Positions 47,394 to 58,060 of a stretch of 64,000 nt of DNA are shown one piece after another. The stretch spans positions 180,926,782 through 180,990,781 of the forward strand of contig NC_066582.1 of NCBI RefSeq assembly GCF_024323335.1, read 5' to 3'. A program made the translations under genes and the position numbers. The notes under the pieces were generated by a model that saw nothing but the letters and a program-made list of their open reading frames with translations, did not search any database and was not told where the DNA came from. Source of the DNA: Lathyrus oleraceus (taxonomy: Eukaryota > Streptophyta > Magnoliopsida > Fabales > Fabaceae). Position 1 is the first letter of the stretch; every line of letters begins with the position of its first letter.

Positions 47394-48857
47394 TACCGTA
47401 TAGAGACTATGCGAGAAGGATTTCAACTTTCTTTACAATGGTTGAATTTCAACATATCCCTCGAGACAAAAACCGGATGGCAGATGCTCTTGCAACATTG
47501 GCTTCAATGATTGTGGTGAAGTATTGGAATGAAGTTCCCAATTTGACTGTGATACGTCTTGATAGGCCAGCTCATGTGTTTGCTGTTGAAAAGATCAAGG
47601 ATGAGAAGCCGTGGTATTTTGATATCAAGTTTTCCTCCAAAGTCAGACTTACCCTCCCGGGGCATCTTTGAAAGATAAGAATACTTTGAGAAGATTAGCT
47701 GGTAGGTGCTACCTGAATGGTGATGTGCTTTATAAGAGAAACTTCGATATGGTTCTGCTCAGATGCGTGGATAGACACAAGGCATAATTATTGATGACAG
47801 AAGTCCATGAAGGTTCCTTTGGTACTTATTCCAATGGATACACTATGGCTAAGAAGATGTTGAGGGCAGATTACTATTGGCTGACAATGGAATTTGACTT
47901 TTGCAAGTATGTGAAGAAATGCCACAAGTGTAAAATTTCTGCAAACGAAATTCATGTTCTTCCGATATTGTTGAATGTCATATCCTCTCCATGGCACTTG
48001 TCCATGTGGGGAATTGATATGATTGGTATGATTGAGACCAAAGCTTCAAAGGAAATTGTTTCATTCTAGTGGCTATTGACTACTTCACAAAGTGGGTTGA
48101 AGCGACATCGTATGCGAATGTAACCAAGCAAGTTGTTATGAGGTTTATCAAGAATCAAATTATATGCCGATATGGTGTGCCAAGTAAGATCATTAATGAT
48201 AATGGATCTACCTTGAATAATAATATGGTAGAAGATCTTTGCAAAGAATTCAAGATTGCAGATCATAATTCTTCTCCCTACAGGCCCAAGATGAATTGGG
48301 TTATTGAAGCTGCAAACAATAACATCAAGAAGATCATCCAGAAGATGGCTATGGCATACAAGGATTGGCATGAGATGCTCCTATTTAATTTGCATGGGTA
48401 TCTTACATCCATCCGCACTTTAACAGGGGAAACCCCTTTCTCACTTGTTTATGGCATGTAAGTTGTGCTTTCGGTAGAGGTTGAGATCCCATCATTACGT
48501 GTGTTGATGGAAGCGAAGTTGACTGAAGCTGAATGATGTCAGACCATACATGACCAACTGAATTTAATCGAAGAGAATAGACTAACTGCCATGTGTCATG
48601 GTCAGTTATATCAGCAGAGAATGTAGAAAGCTTTCGATAAGAAGGTCAGGCCTCGTGTATTCAGAGAAGGTGACCTTGTGCTCAAGAAGATTCTATCTTT
48701 CAAACTAGATTCTAGGGGAAAATTGACTCCTAATTATGAAGGCCCATATGTTGTTAAGAGAGCCTTTTCAGGCGGTGCTTTGACTCTTACAACTATGGAT
48801 GGTGAAGAGTTCACGCGTCCTGTGAATGTCGATGCAGTCAAGAAATACTTCACCTAA
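47394..48857 (+). pseudogene. pol: aRNase H end and integrase of element C
   Basis: After the aRNase H end (to about 47520), the zinc domain is at 47791-48069 (HEGSFGTYSNGY, with a decayed first His pair, and CHKCKIS). The catalytic core spans 48000-48320 with GIDMIG, NDNGS and VIEAANNN. The C-terminal domain follows, decayed, to TAA at 48855-48857. Stops occur at about 47788, 48067, 48459, 48534 and 48624. Confidence 0.85.
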
Positions 48858-48875
48858 AAAGAAAATAACAACTCG

Positions 48876-49023
48876 CTAAATCGAAAACTCGAAAGGGCGA
48901 CTTAGGCAAAAATTAGCGTGTCGGTGGATTGAAAACCCGAAAGGGAGATCCAGGCAAAAGTTTGAGACATAAAATAGAAAAATTATCCCGATAAATTGAG
49001 TACCCCACCTTGGGGTAATTTAT
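48876..49023 (+). other. Post-pol hairpin array of element C (three units)
   Basis: Starts 18 bases after the pol stop. Unit 1, 48876-48905: CTAAATCG/CGACTTAG (one mismatch), inner CTC/GGG, GAAA loop. Unit 2, 48926-48951: GGATT/GATCC, inner CCC/GGG, GAAA loop. Unit 3, 48991-49023: ATAAATTG/TAATTTAT, inner CCCC/GGGG, ACCTT loop. Several base changes from element B are matched by changes on the other arm. Confidence 0.7.
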
Positions 49024-49839
49024 ACAAAAATTAGGGATTATGGCAAGTAACTGCAAGTTGCTGATCTTCAGTCTTGAAAACTTTCTTGAGCACAATGTTT
49101 GGTCCTGATTCATCTTCAGCCAAAGCTAGGAGCACAATGGATATTGAAGGTGGTATAAGGATTAGTGATCATTGTATTAAATGTATCCCTTTTCCATGTA
49201 AATTACCATTTTTCAACCTTTTTACAGATCAGTGGGGTCTTGTCATTTACAGACTACCATCCTATTAAAAATAGTTGAGCTTTTTATCCAATTGTTTCTA
49301 CTCTCATTTATTCAGCTAAATGGAATTAATTTAATTTGATCATTTTGAAATTAAAATTTTAAAAAATATAAAAATCATGTTTTCTTAAATAAAATAAAAT
49401 AAAATAAAAAGCAATTACTTTTTAAAGAGCAATCGGTTTCATTTAAGAGGAATCTCAGCAGTGGTCCAAGAAGGAGTAAGCCCTGAAAAATGAGAAGCAT
49501 TGTTGGTTTTATCCCGAAGCAGTTGGTATGATTTCTGTTTCTTGCCCAGCAGCATTTCGACATCTCCAACTGAGTTTTGATAGTTTCCCTAACTGAGTTC
49601 GTAATTGCCTCGCTCGAGTTGTAGGCGCATTATCGCAGCAGGTTGCATAGATTCAACAAATTTTGTTTCCCCTCAAATCACCAGCAGAGTTGTCCCTAAC
49701 CCCTGTTAGCCCTAATACTTGAGAAGTATCTTTGATCCTCTGTAAGGTTGTCTCCCATTTGATATGGTGTTGACCTAAAATTCCCTGCAGAGTCGATGGT
49801 GCAAATTTTCGGAAAATCTTTTCCTTTCCCCCAACCAGC
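49024..49839 (+). other. 3' region of element C up to element D
   Basis: Aligns with 18444-18736 and 27519-28280 of element B, so it shows the state of this region without the copia insertion. It contains (AAAAT)n at about 49387-49410 and three words like the PBS complement (49564, 49586, 49678). It ends at CCAGC before the LTR of D. Confidence 0.75.
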
Positions 49840-50025
49840 TGTCGCATTACGCGAAAAACCGGCGGGAAAAGAAAGAACAACAGAGCCGCCACCGTGCGTT
49901 ATTTATCCCAAAAGAGGGAAAGGAAACGCTCGAAGTAAACCTGGGAAAGAACATGGTCTCGCGACCAAAGAGAATGGGTTCGGGAGTCGGTTATGCGAAG
50001 GGAAGGTATTAGCACCCCTACGCAT

Positions 50026-50041
50026 CCGTAGTACTCTACGG
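50026..50041 (-). other. LTR hairpin 2 (element D)
   Basis: On the minus strand, stem CCGTAG/CTACGG with AGTA loop, followed by GGGGTGCTAATACCTTCCC. The stem differs from the CCTAGG/CCTAGG stem of elements B and C, but pairing and loop are kept. Confidence 0.75.
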
Positions 50042-50168
50042 GATCCACGCACAAAAGGAAGGAAAATTGGTTGCTAAACACTGCTCAAACTCACACACAC
50101 TGGCTGAAAGAGACAAAAGAGACTGACTGAAACTGACTCGGCGGGATATCGCATCCTGGGCCTACTTA

Positions 50169-50905
50169 GTCTATCGGGCATAGACATCAGAGTCGAAGTA
50201 GTTCGGACTGGGGAAACGACACATGCTCGCTAGGATATCGCATCCTATGCATACGTATCTTCTCGGACGAGAGAAGAATCAGAGCATTCGTAGCTCGGCT
50301 GACACGCACACAAACAAACAGACAAAGGCAAACGTGGAGCCCGACTGCCGATCACTGGACTTATGTCAGCATCCGAACCTAAACACACACACACTGGAAC
50401 CCAACTGCCACTCGATGGACTTACATCGGCTTCCAAGCACACAACAACACAACAAGTTAATAGGGAGTCGGGGACTCGAGCCTATAACTGTCAAACAACA
50501 CACACAAAAGAAAAGAAAAGGCGCCCGGAGAGATCAGCTCAATCTCCTGCCTACATACTTCATCTGGTATGAAGATCAGGGCGATGTAGTTCCCCTACGC
50601 AGGGACAAAGGGTCTAGCCTAACCAGATAACAGAGGGAGACACAACTCTAGGGAGACTACGACTCGAGCCTAGATGTTGTCATGCAAAATCAACCCTAAG
50701 TTAAGGTTTCTAGCTAACTGGCACAAGGGCCAACCTATCCTAGACACAACTTGCACAGGAAGCAAGGGTCTCGATTGCAACAAGGGCAAGAGAAAGGGGA
50801 GGTCTCAATCACAACAGGGGTGAGAGAAAAGAATAAGTGTTAGTGGTTAGTCAAACTCGACAAGACGTCGCATCTCGTGCCTACGTATCTCATCTGGACA
50901 TGAGA
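50169..50905 (-). other. Four copies of LTR hairpin 1 (element D)
   Basis: Perfect stems (plus-strand arms): GTCTAT/ATAGAC at 50169-50185, TCTTCTC/GAGAAGA at 50258-50277, CTTCAT/ATGAAG at 50558-50574, TCTCAT/ATGAGA at 50888-50905. On the minus strand each lies between a GAACTACG-like block and ACGTAGGC-like block. A GATGCGATATCC-like block follows three of them. Confidence 0.75.
50336..50455. repeat. About 60-bp tandem duplication in LTR of element D
   Basis: GGAGCCCGACTGCCGATC at 50336 recurs as GGAACCCAACTGCCACTC at about 50396. Both are followed by GGACTTA(T/C)(G/A)TC and a CACACA-rich tail. Confidence 0.6.
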
Positions 50906-53900
50906 ATCAGAGTTGCCATAGTTCGGCTAAACTATTCCTGTTGGTTTGTGTTTTTTAAGTGGACAACGTTACTGCACAATCTACCTGATGCTCGACCTTG
51001 GGAGACTTACTCATCTGTAGTAGAAGGAGTTAACGTATCCTTAAGAGGGGATGATGTTTGTTTGTGTTTTAAGAAAGCGCAAGCAAGAAAGGAAGTCCTA
51101 GACGAAGGAACCGTGCTACCTTAATTGACATGCAAACGAGACTACGCGGAGTCTAACAAACCTAGGGGATATGATCACACCACACAAACACACACAAACA
51201 CATTCAGCATAAGGTAAACACACCAACAAGGGGGCTCAAACATGGGTTAGGTTTTAGTCGAGGGGTCACGTCAACCTCAACAAACAAACCTCTGGAATGG
51301 GGTGAGTGTTGCTCTTAACCTTGCCATTGAGGGGTTAAGGTGAAGCAGATGAAAGGAGATGAGGGGTGTGCCTCATTGCTTCTATCCCTGGCCAGGGAGA
51401 GCATTTGACAAGAATGTGTGGGTTCAGAAAGTGGGAACCCTTCTACACATTTGATACTGACTCAACTGTGCAATTGCACAAAATCTTGGGTTTTTATCTG
51501 AAATGCATCAACACAGTGGTGTGAGCAAAACAGAAGACACACTGAATAGCAGGGGATAGGTTGCTTATCCCTTGGTTCTGCCAATTGCCTCTTCACTTAG
51601 GAGGTCTTTGACTCTGTACAAGGACAAATTAAACATACACAAGCATTGCCTCTTAAGGAGGACTTCAGACAGTTGCCTGGCCAAGTAACAGGCCAGGTCT
51701 TCCAGACTACATGAAGAAAAAGGAATTATACCTCAAGCAAGTTGCTAAATAACAAAGCAAAGCAAGTTCAAAGAACTTAAGCAACTAAGGGTACCTGAAA
51801 TAGTCAAACTAATCAGTACACATTTCAACAGTCAAAACAAAAGGAATTGGGAAACAACAGTCAACACAGAGGGACCAATGTGCAAAGCACAATACTCAAA
51901 CTATATGAGTCACACCACCTACAAAACAAAGGTTAGCACATGATATGTAATCAAACTCAATCAAATTTGTATGATCTTTGAGGCATTGTTGCTTAACCTG
52001 AAACATGAACTCAATCATAAGCCCAAAAGACCACTAGGACAAGCCTAGGGTCAAAAACAAATGGGAAAGTCAAAACAGCAAATGAAAGTCAACCAAAGTC
52101 AAGTTCAACATTTAAGAAGCAAGCTCAATTGGTCTCAAGTTTATATCATGCATCATCATCATTTCATGAGCAAAGGAAATCAAAGCAATGCAAACAGAAG
52201 CTCACAGAAGTCAACAGAATGAATTGCATCAAAGGTCAACTCAAACATTTTCAAAAAATCATCAAATAATTCATGTTCAATCCTAACACCTAGCATGGTA
52301 AGCATGTCAAATTTCATTGCATTTGGACAAGTGGAAGGCAGTCAATGAAAATCATAAAGTCAAAGCAAATTCAAGCATGCACAAAGAAGTCAAACAAACA
52401 TGGGTCAACTTCAAAAAATCATAACCAAATGAAAACAGATGAGAAATGAATGGGATCAACACCAATGCAAAGCTCAAGATGTCTAGTATGCACATGCAAA
52501 ATTTCATGATCATACAATAAGGTATGAGAATTTCCCAAATGAAATGGCAAAGTGTGTCACACAAAGTCAACATTTGACTAGGCAGGGAGGAAAAATCTCA
52601 AACAAATGGAAAATAGCACAATTAATTCCAAGAAAAATCACAAGTCCACTAGACATATAAGAGAGGGATTATGCAAAATTTGGGGTCAATTGGAGGCCAG
52701 GAAGCATGTCAACAAAATTCATGAATTTGCACATCCATGGTGTGACACAAGTTGTCACACCCTACTTCAAAAATTCATAACACACAAACCACATATGATA
52801 AAATCATGATGTTTACACCAAAATAAGCATGAGTGAGTGTAGAATAACCACAAAAAATTTCAGATCAAATGGATGCAACATGATTATTTCACAATGGTTT
52901 TGGCAACATGTACAAGATATGGTCACATTACACAAACCCTAAGGCCATTTAAAAAACAGTGATCAGAAAATTCATTAAAAATCATGACAAAATAATAGAC
53001 ATCGAACAGGACATGATGCAAAAATTGGCATGAATTTTGGAATTGAAATGAACAAGATATGATTTTTGCAAAATTGATGATCAAATGAAATAATTATTTG
53101 AAATTAAAATGAATTGTTTTGGATAATTAAAGGACCGAGTGGCATTGTTGTAATTTGGGACCTCATTAATCAAAACGACAGCGTACAAGGGAGGCAGAAC
53201 GAAATGTTCTGATTGGCCATCACCAATGAAACAGTAACATGAGCAGAAAACAAGCAACAACAACCAATCGCAGTTCATGTTTTCTGGGCAACTTTTAGGG
53301 TTTCAGAAACAGCAAGGCAACATCTTCTTCATGCAATCATCATAACGAAAATCAAACATAACTTCATAAACAGCATGGCAACCAACATTCATGCAATACC
53401 AAGCAAAAATACAGCAAACACGATTCTGGGAAAATCTGGAAAATGGCTCTAGGGTTTCAGCAGCATATCTTCATCATTAACAATCAAACATGAAAATCAA
53501 AGTGCCCAGAAATCACAGATATGCATACTAATCAAACCAATGAAGCAAGCACAGTCATAATCCAAGCATGGTTTTCAGTGAATCATCATCATCAAAGCAA
53601 ATCGATTGAAAACAAGTTTGAACATAAAAATGAAAATCCAGATTTCTCACAGCATAGTTAACCATTTCAAGTGGGACAAGTTGCAATGGATTCAACATTA
53701 AAAGACCTATCTAAAGCATCTCATTATTTGGTAAATGGAGAAGGTCGAGCACTTACTTGATTTCGAAGAAAAGTGTGGAGCAGCGGTTTTTTGAACGCTT
53801 CAAGCTCAAACAGAAGTTCACAATGCTTTGGAATGAAGGAATCTTGAAGGAACTTAGCTCAATGGTGCTTGGAATCCTTCAGATCTCGATTTGCCATTGT

Positions 53901-54121
53901 TATGCCTTGGAGAAAACAGAGCTCGAAAGGGAGTTCCAGCTGGGGTTTGATGGTTCAAAAGAGCTCCCAATGATGGCTAGGTGAAGAAGGAAGCAAGATT
54001 GGCTCGAGTGTTTTGGGATTTTTGCTCAGAAATTCCAAATCGTGAAAATGGTGATTTGAGGAAATGAGAGAATTCTGGTGCGTTATGGCTGCTGTTAGGG
54101 TTTGTTTTGACAGAAAAATCA

Positions 54122-54131
54122 CCTTATATTT
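54122..54131 (-). promoter_or_regulatory. Candidate TATA box in LTR of element D
   Basis: The minus strand reads AAATATAAGG about 1.02 kb into the LTR, followed by TGATTTTTCTG. It is less clear than the TATA boxes of elements B and C. Confidence 0.4.
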
Positions 54132-55151
54132 GCTGTTTAACATTGCTTAATGAAGTGGTAAGCTTGTTTAACTTAAATGAACCAAAATGCAAATTTGCTA
54201 ATTTTGACCATTGCACATGGAGGGTGTATAGTTCTGCACGAATTGGGCCTCAAACATGTTGCAAATACCATTCTAAACAATTCCCAATTGGCCAAATGGT
54301 TTAAAAATCACTAATTCAAAAAGTCAACCTTTGGTCCACACTTGAATTTAAATGAGATAAGACAAAAATGCCATTTTGATTGGAAAGGTTTTGGTGTATG
54401 AAATTTATATTTTTGGAAAGAGGAGATGAAATGTGGTTTGTAGGAAAAAACCCCACCAAAATTGGCCAAATGGTTTGAGAGATATGGCCTTTTGAAGTTC
54501 AAGATTTTGTGAAAATGATTTGATCATATCTTGACAACCATGCATGGGAATTGAGAGTTCTTGGACTTTTTGAAAATGGGAGAACAAGATCTTCAACTTT
54601 CATGTTGGGCAAAAATTCATTTGAAGCTTGTATCATGATGCAAGTTGAGGATCAAGAAGTTTCCATTTTTGGCAGTTAAAATTACAGGTCCAGTTTCTAT
54701 TTTTGGAAATTTTCTGTTTGGCTTCAAATTCTTCAATGATGTTGATTGCTATGATATGTGAGGCCTATTGGGACATGAATGAGCTCTTTCAAACCAAATC
54801 CATCCATTAAAACTATCAAAATCAACCACAGTTGACCAACTTTGACTTTCTAAGGTTTTTGACTGTCTGTGCATGAACTGATGGCTTCTGAACATCCAAC
54901 CCTTGACTTAAACACTTCAAATGGACCTCCAAGTCATGTGAACTTGTTGGACAAACCCTAGGGCCTTGGCTCCTTGAGAAATTGCACCTGCTTGCTTGGT
55001 TGACTGACCTCCTGACCAGTTTGACCTAATTTCTTGATTGGCTTGCACTTGAGGCAAATGGATCAATGCAATGCTATGCAGTGGACCATGATATGCTATG
55101 ACCTAATATGAGAATGTATGTACAATGATAGGTGCAAATTGAGGTGCTACA

Positions 55152-55163
55152 GCTGCCCCTATT
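55152..55163 (-). other. Polypurine tract of element D
   Basis: The minus strand reads AATAGGGGCAGC immediately before the LTR TG. Confidence 0.85.
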
Positions 55164-55368
55164 CAATCAGCTGGGAACCCGAATGGATGATAGCAGCGGC
55201 TGTCAGACTTTCAGGGTAAACAGGGAATGAATACAAAAGGACCGTAGAAATTTGCACCAACTGGGATCCACCAATGGAAACGTCCACCGGGATTTGGTCT
55301 TTATTACTGGGTATTTTTGTTTTTTTTTTTGTTTTGTTTTCAAAGGACACGGCCACATCCAGACATCG

Positions 55369-55870
55369 CAACGTCGATGAATGGGAAAAGAAACCACAAC
55401 TAGATGCCAACGGACAACTAGGAAAAACTCAACGTTTACCAAGACCAACGGAGAGGTGGAAAACTCAACCAGACATCATAGGACGAAAGGGAGACTCACG
55501 TTTATCGACACCAACGGAGAGGAGGAAAACTCTACTGGGGAGAGTGAACACAACCAAATCATCAACGGATGATTGGGAAAAACTCGACGTTTATCGACAC
55601 CAACGGAGAGGAGGAAAACTCTACTGGGGAGAGTGAACACAACCAAATCATCAACGGATGATTGGGAAAAACTCGACGTTTATCGACACCAACGGAGAGG
55701 AGGAAAACTCAACCAGACATCATAGGACGAAAGGGAGACTCACGTTTATCGACACCAACGGAGAGGAGGAAAACTCTACTGGGGAGAGTGAACACAACCA
55801 AATCATCAACGGATGATTGGGAAAAACTCGACGTTTATCGACACCAACGGAGAGGAGGAATACTTCACTA
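55369..55870. repeat. Composite tandem array of 89-bp and 66-bp units
   Basis: Units begin TTTATCGACACCAACGGAGA at 55501, 55590, 55679, 55745 and 55834, with a diverged one at 55435. Spacings are 66, 89, 89, 66 and 89. Both unit types share their first 32 bases; the 89-bp type continues with CTACTGGGGAGAGTGAACAC, the 66-bp type with AACCAGACATCATAGGACG. Confidence 0.9.
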
Positions 55871-55930
55871 GGGAAGGGAGGGCGACATTATGAACATCGA
55901 AAGAGGATGTTCACCGACATCAAAAGAAAA

Positions 55931-56479
55931 CCAGACACTTACGCATGACTGGAAATCACCGAAGGATGGTGTTTACCGACACCAAAGAAGACCAGACACT
56001 TACGCATGACCGGAAATCACCGACGGATGGTGTTTACCGACACCAAAGAAGACCAGACACTTACGCATGACTGGAAATCACCGACGGATGGTGTTTACCG
56101 ACACCAAAGAAGACCAGACACTTACGCATGACCGGAAATCACCGACGGATGGTGTTTACCGACACCAAAGAAGACCAGACACTTACGCATGACCGGAAAT
56201 CACCGACGGATGGTGTTTACCGACACCAAAGAAGACCAGACACTTACGCATGACCGGAAATCACCGACGGATGGTGTTTACCGACACCAAAGAAGACCAG
56301 ACACTTACGCATGACTGGAAATCACCGACGGATGGTGTTTACCGACACCAAAGAAGACCAGACACTTACGCATGACTGGAAATCACCGACGAATGGTGTT
56401 TACCGACACCAAAGAAGACCAGACACTTACGCATGACCGGAAATCACCGACGGATGGTGTTTACCGACACCAAAGAAAC
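55931..56479. repeat. Tandem array of nine 61-bp units
   Basis: CCAGACACTTACGCATGAC recurs at 55931, 55992, 56053, 56114, 56175, 56236, 56297, 56358 and 56419, exactly 61 bases apart, with only a few base differences. A partial diverged unit precedes it. Each unit contains GTTTACCGACACCAA, close to the GTTTATCGACACCAA of the neighbouring array. Confidence 0.95.
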
Positions 56480-57858
56480 AACACACGCGGGTGCTTACGG
56501 GATACTGACATCCACAAGATGACAGGGCAAGGCTGAACACTTGCAGGGGGTCTCACTGGGGAGAAGCAGGCTTTCCTTTCACCAACGGGTGAGGAAATAA
56601 ACCTCTGTGGGGATTATTAACACCAAATGTTGACTGGAACGACTGTAGCAAATGTTGTACAGGTTGAATAAAAAATTCGTCGCTGCAGGGGATACAGTCT
56701 GATGGGGTTCCGAACACATGAATGCATATGTTTGAATTTTTCTATGGCGTAATGCTCCATATGGAATGGAAATGCTACGCAGTTTTGAGGATGCAATGAT
56801 TACTATATGCAATGCAATATGAAGCGAGCTCTGCGGGGAAGATACACAGGACGACTGTGCTGAGGAAACTTCAAGATAAATCCACTGGGGGAAAAGGCAA
56901 CTGCCGGGGAGAATACAAATCCGCTAGGGGAAGACAAGGCAACTCGCTGGGGAGCAATAAAGCAACTCTGCTAGGGGAAAACAGAGGTAGATTGCTGGGG
57001 ATAGCCCAATCAATCCACAAAAATTCCGCTTGGGGAAATAAAAGCTCTGCTGGGGGAAACTAAACCAGGCAACTCTCTGGGGGTAAGGCTCATACAAACC
57101 TCAGATACAAGATAGACTATGCTTTGGGGGAATAACTGTTACTCCGCCGGGGACGACCCACAATATTCACAAGTAGGATCAACTCAACTAGGGATGTGGA
57201 TATCAATCTGCTAAGGCCATTCGTCCAATCCACTGGTAGGATGAACTCTGCTGGAGAGATAACTGCTTCGCTGGGGAAGACTTGAACAAAACATAATTAG
57301 GAGAACGACTCTGTTTGGGGAAATAAGCTGTCGGGGAATGCTCACAGGTAACGACCTGCACAACAGAATAACGGATGCCCCAGGGGGTACATGGACAAGA
57401 TACGTTCAAGTGTCCTCAACATTCAAAATGATTTTCAAATGTTTTAATCTTTCTGCACGTCATTGTTGAGCCTTCATGTTTTTATATGCAATGTTTATCA
57501 AAAATTCGGACGTTTTTGCAAACAAAACAATAAAAGTAAAAACAAGAGAGCAATTTATCTGAATAACGACTTTTATTGATTGAAAATGTGCCTGAAAAGG
57601 CAAATACATTGGGAAGCAATTCCTAGAAAGAGGTAATTGCGCACAAAAGGAAAAATAAACTATCCTAATGGCAATGTGAACGCGGCATTCACTGTTTCCT
57701 AACTCTGTTATAACTCGTAGATCATCAGTTTCCTCCCAACTCCTTGCTTTCTGAGAAGAATGACTGGACCGATCGCATCTTTTGAGATGGCAGCTGACGA
57801 AGCATAATGAAGTACCGATAATTCAGACTGTAGTCTTCGCTTTAATCCCTCTTTTGGC

Positions 57859-58051
57859 TAGATCGCCCTTTCGGGTTTTCAATCCACCGGGATACCCATT
57901 TTTGCCTAAGCCGCCCTTGCGGGTTTTCAACTTACCGGGTGTACAATTTTTTTTTATTTTTATCCCTAACTTTTGCCCGAACCTTTTCTTTCTGTTTTTG
58001 GTTCGCCGGGATGCCCATTTTTGCCTGGACTCTTTTATTCTTTTTGTCCAG
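57859..58051 (-). other. Post-pol hairpin array of element D (four units)
   Basis: Minus-strand order from the pol stop: CTGGAC/GTCCAG (58051-58025); CGAACC/GGTTCG (58005-57978); TAAGTTG/CGGCTTA with inner CCC/GGG and GCAA loop (57934-57907); TGGATTG/CGATCTA with inner CCC/GGG and GAAA loop (57886-57859). The first three are followed by GGCAAAAATGGG or GGCAAAAGTTAGGG, the fourth by GCCAAAAGAGGG. The last two have the AAAA bulge. Confidence 0.75.
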
Positions 58052-58060
58052 CGGGTCAAT

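Larger units (their letters stand above)
34704..49839 (+). mobile_element. Element C: Ogre retrotransposon, 3' end displaced by element D
   Basis: 5' LTR, PBS, leader, ORF1, gag, protease, intron, pol, post-pol hairpins and the first 0.8 kb of the 3' region are present in order, so nearly the whole Ogre plan is visible. The site before it is GTACC (34699-34703). At 49840 an LTR of element D starts, and no 3' LTR of C is in the window. All frames are broken. Confidence 0.88.
49840..55151 (-). repeat. 3' LTR of element D
   Basis: 5312 bases. On the minus strand it starts TGTAGCACCTCAATTTGC right after a PPT and ends CGCGTAATGCGACA. The end carries the GTGGCGGCTCTG block seen as GTGGCGACTCTGG near the ends of the other Ogre LTRs. 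Confidence 0.85.
55164..57858 (-). other. Repeat-rich 3' untranslated region of element D
   Basis: Between the pol hairpins and the PPT. It holds two tandem arrays (listed separately) and, at 56549-57340, close to twenty degenerate (A)ACTCTGCTGGGGA words on the plus strand. Apparent frames across the arrays are by-products of the repeats. Confidence 0.8.

Noticed and set aside
53757..53984. 75-codon frame antisense to the LTR of element D, at a position like the conserved antisense frames
   Set aside because: No sequence similarity to the four conserved antisense frames and only one copy is available.
55274..55871. Plus-strand frames of 63-120 codons across the 66/89-bp repeats
   Set aside because: They repeat with the tandem units and lie antisense in the 3' region of element D.
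55931..56479. CRISPR-like appearance of regular repeats
   Set aside because: The whole 61-bp unit repeats with no unique spacers, in a plant retrotransposon.
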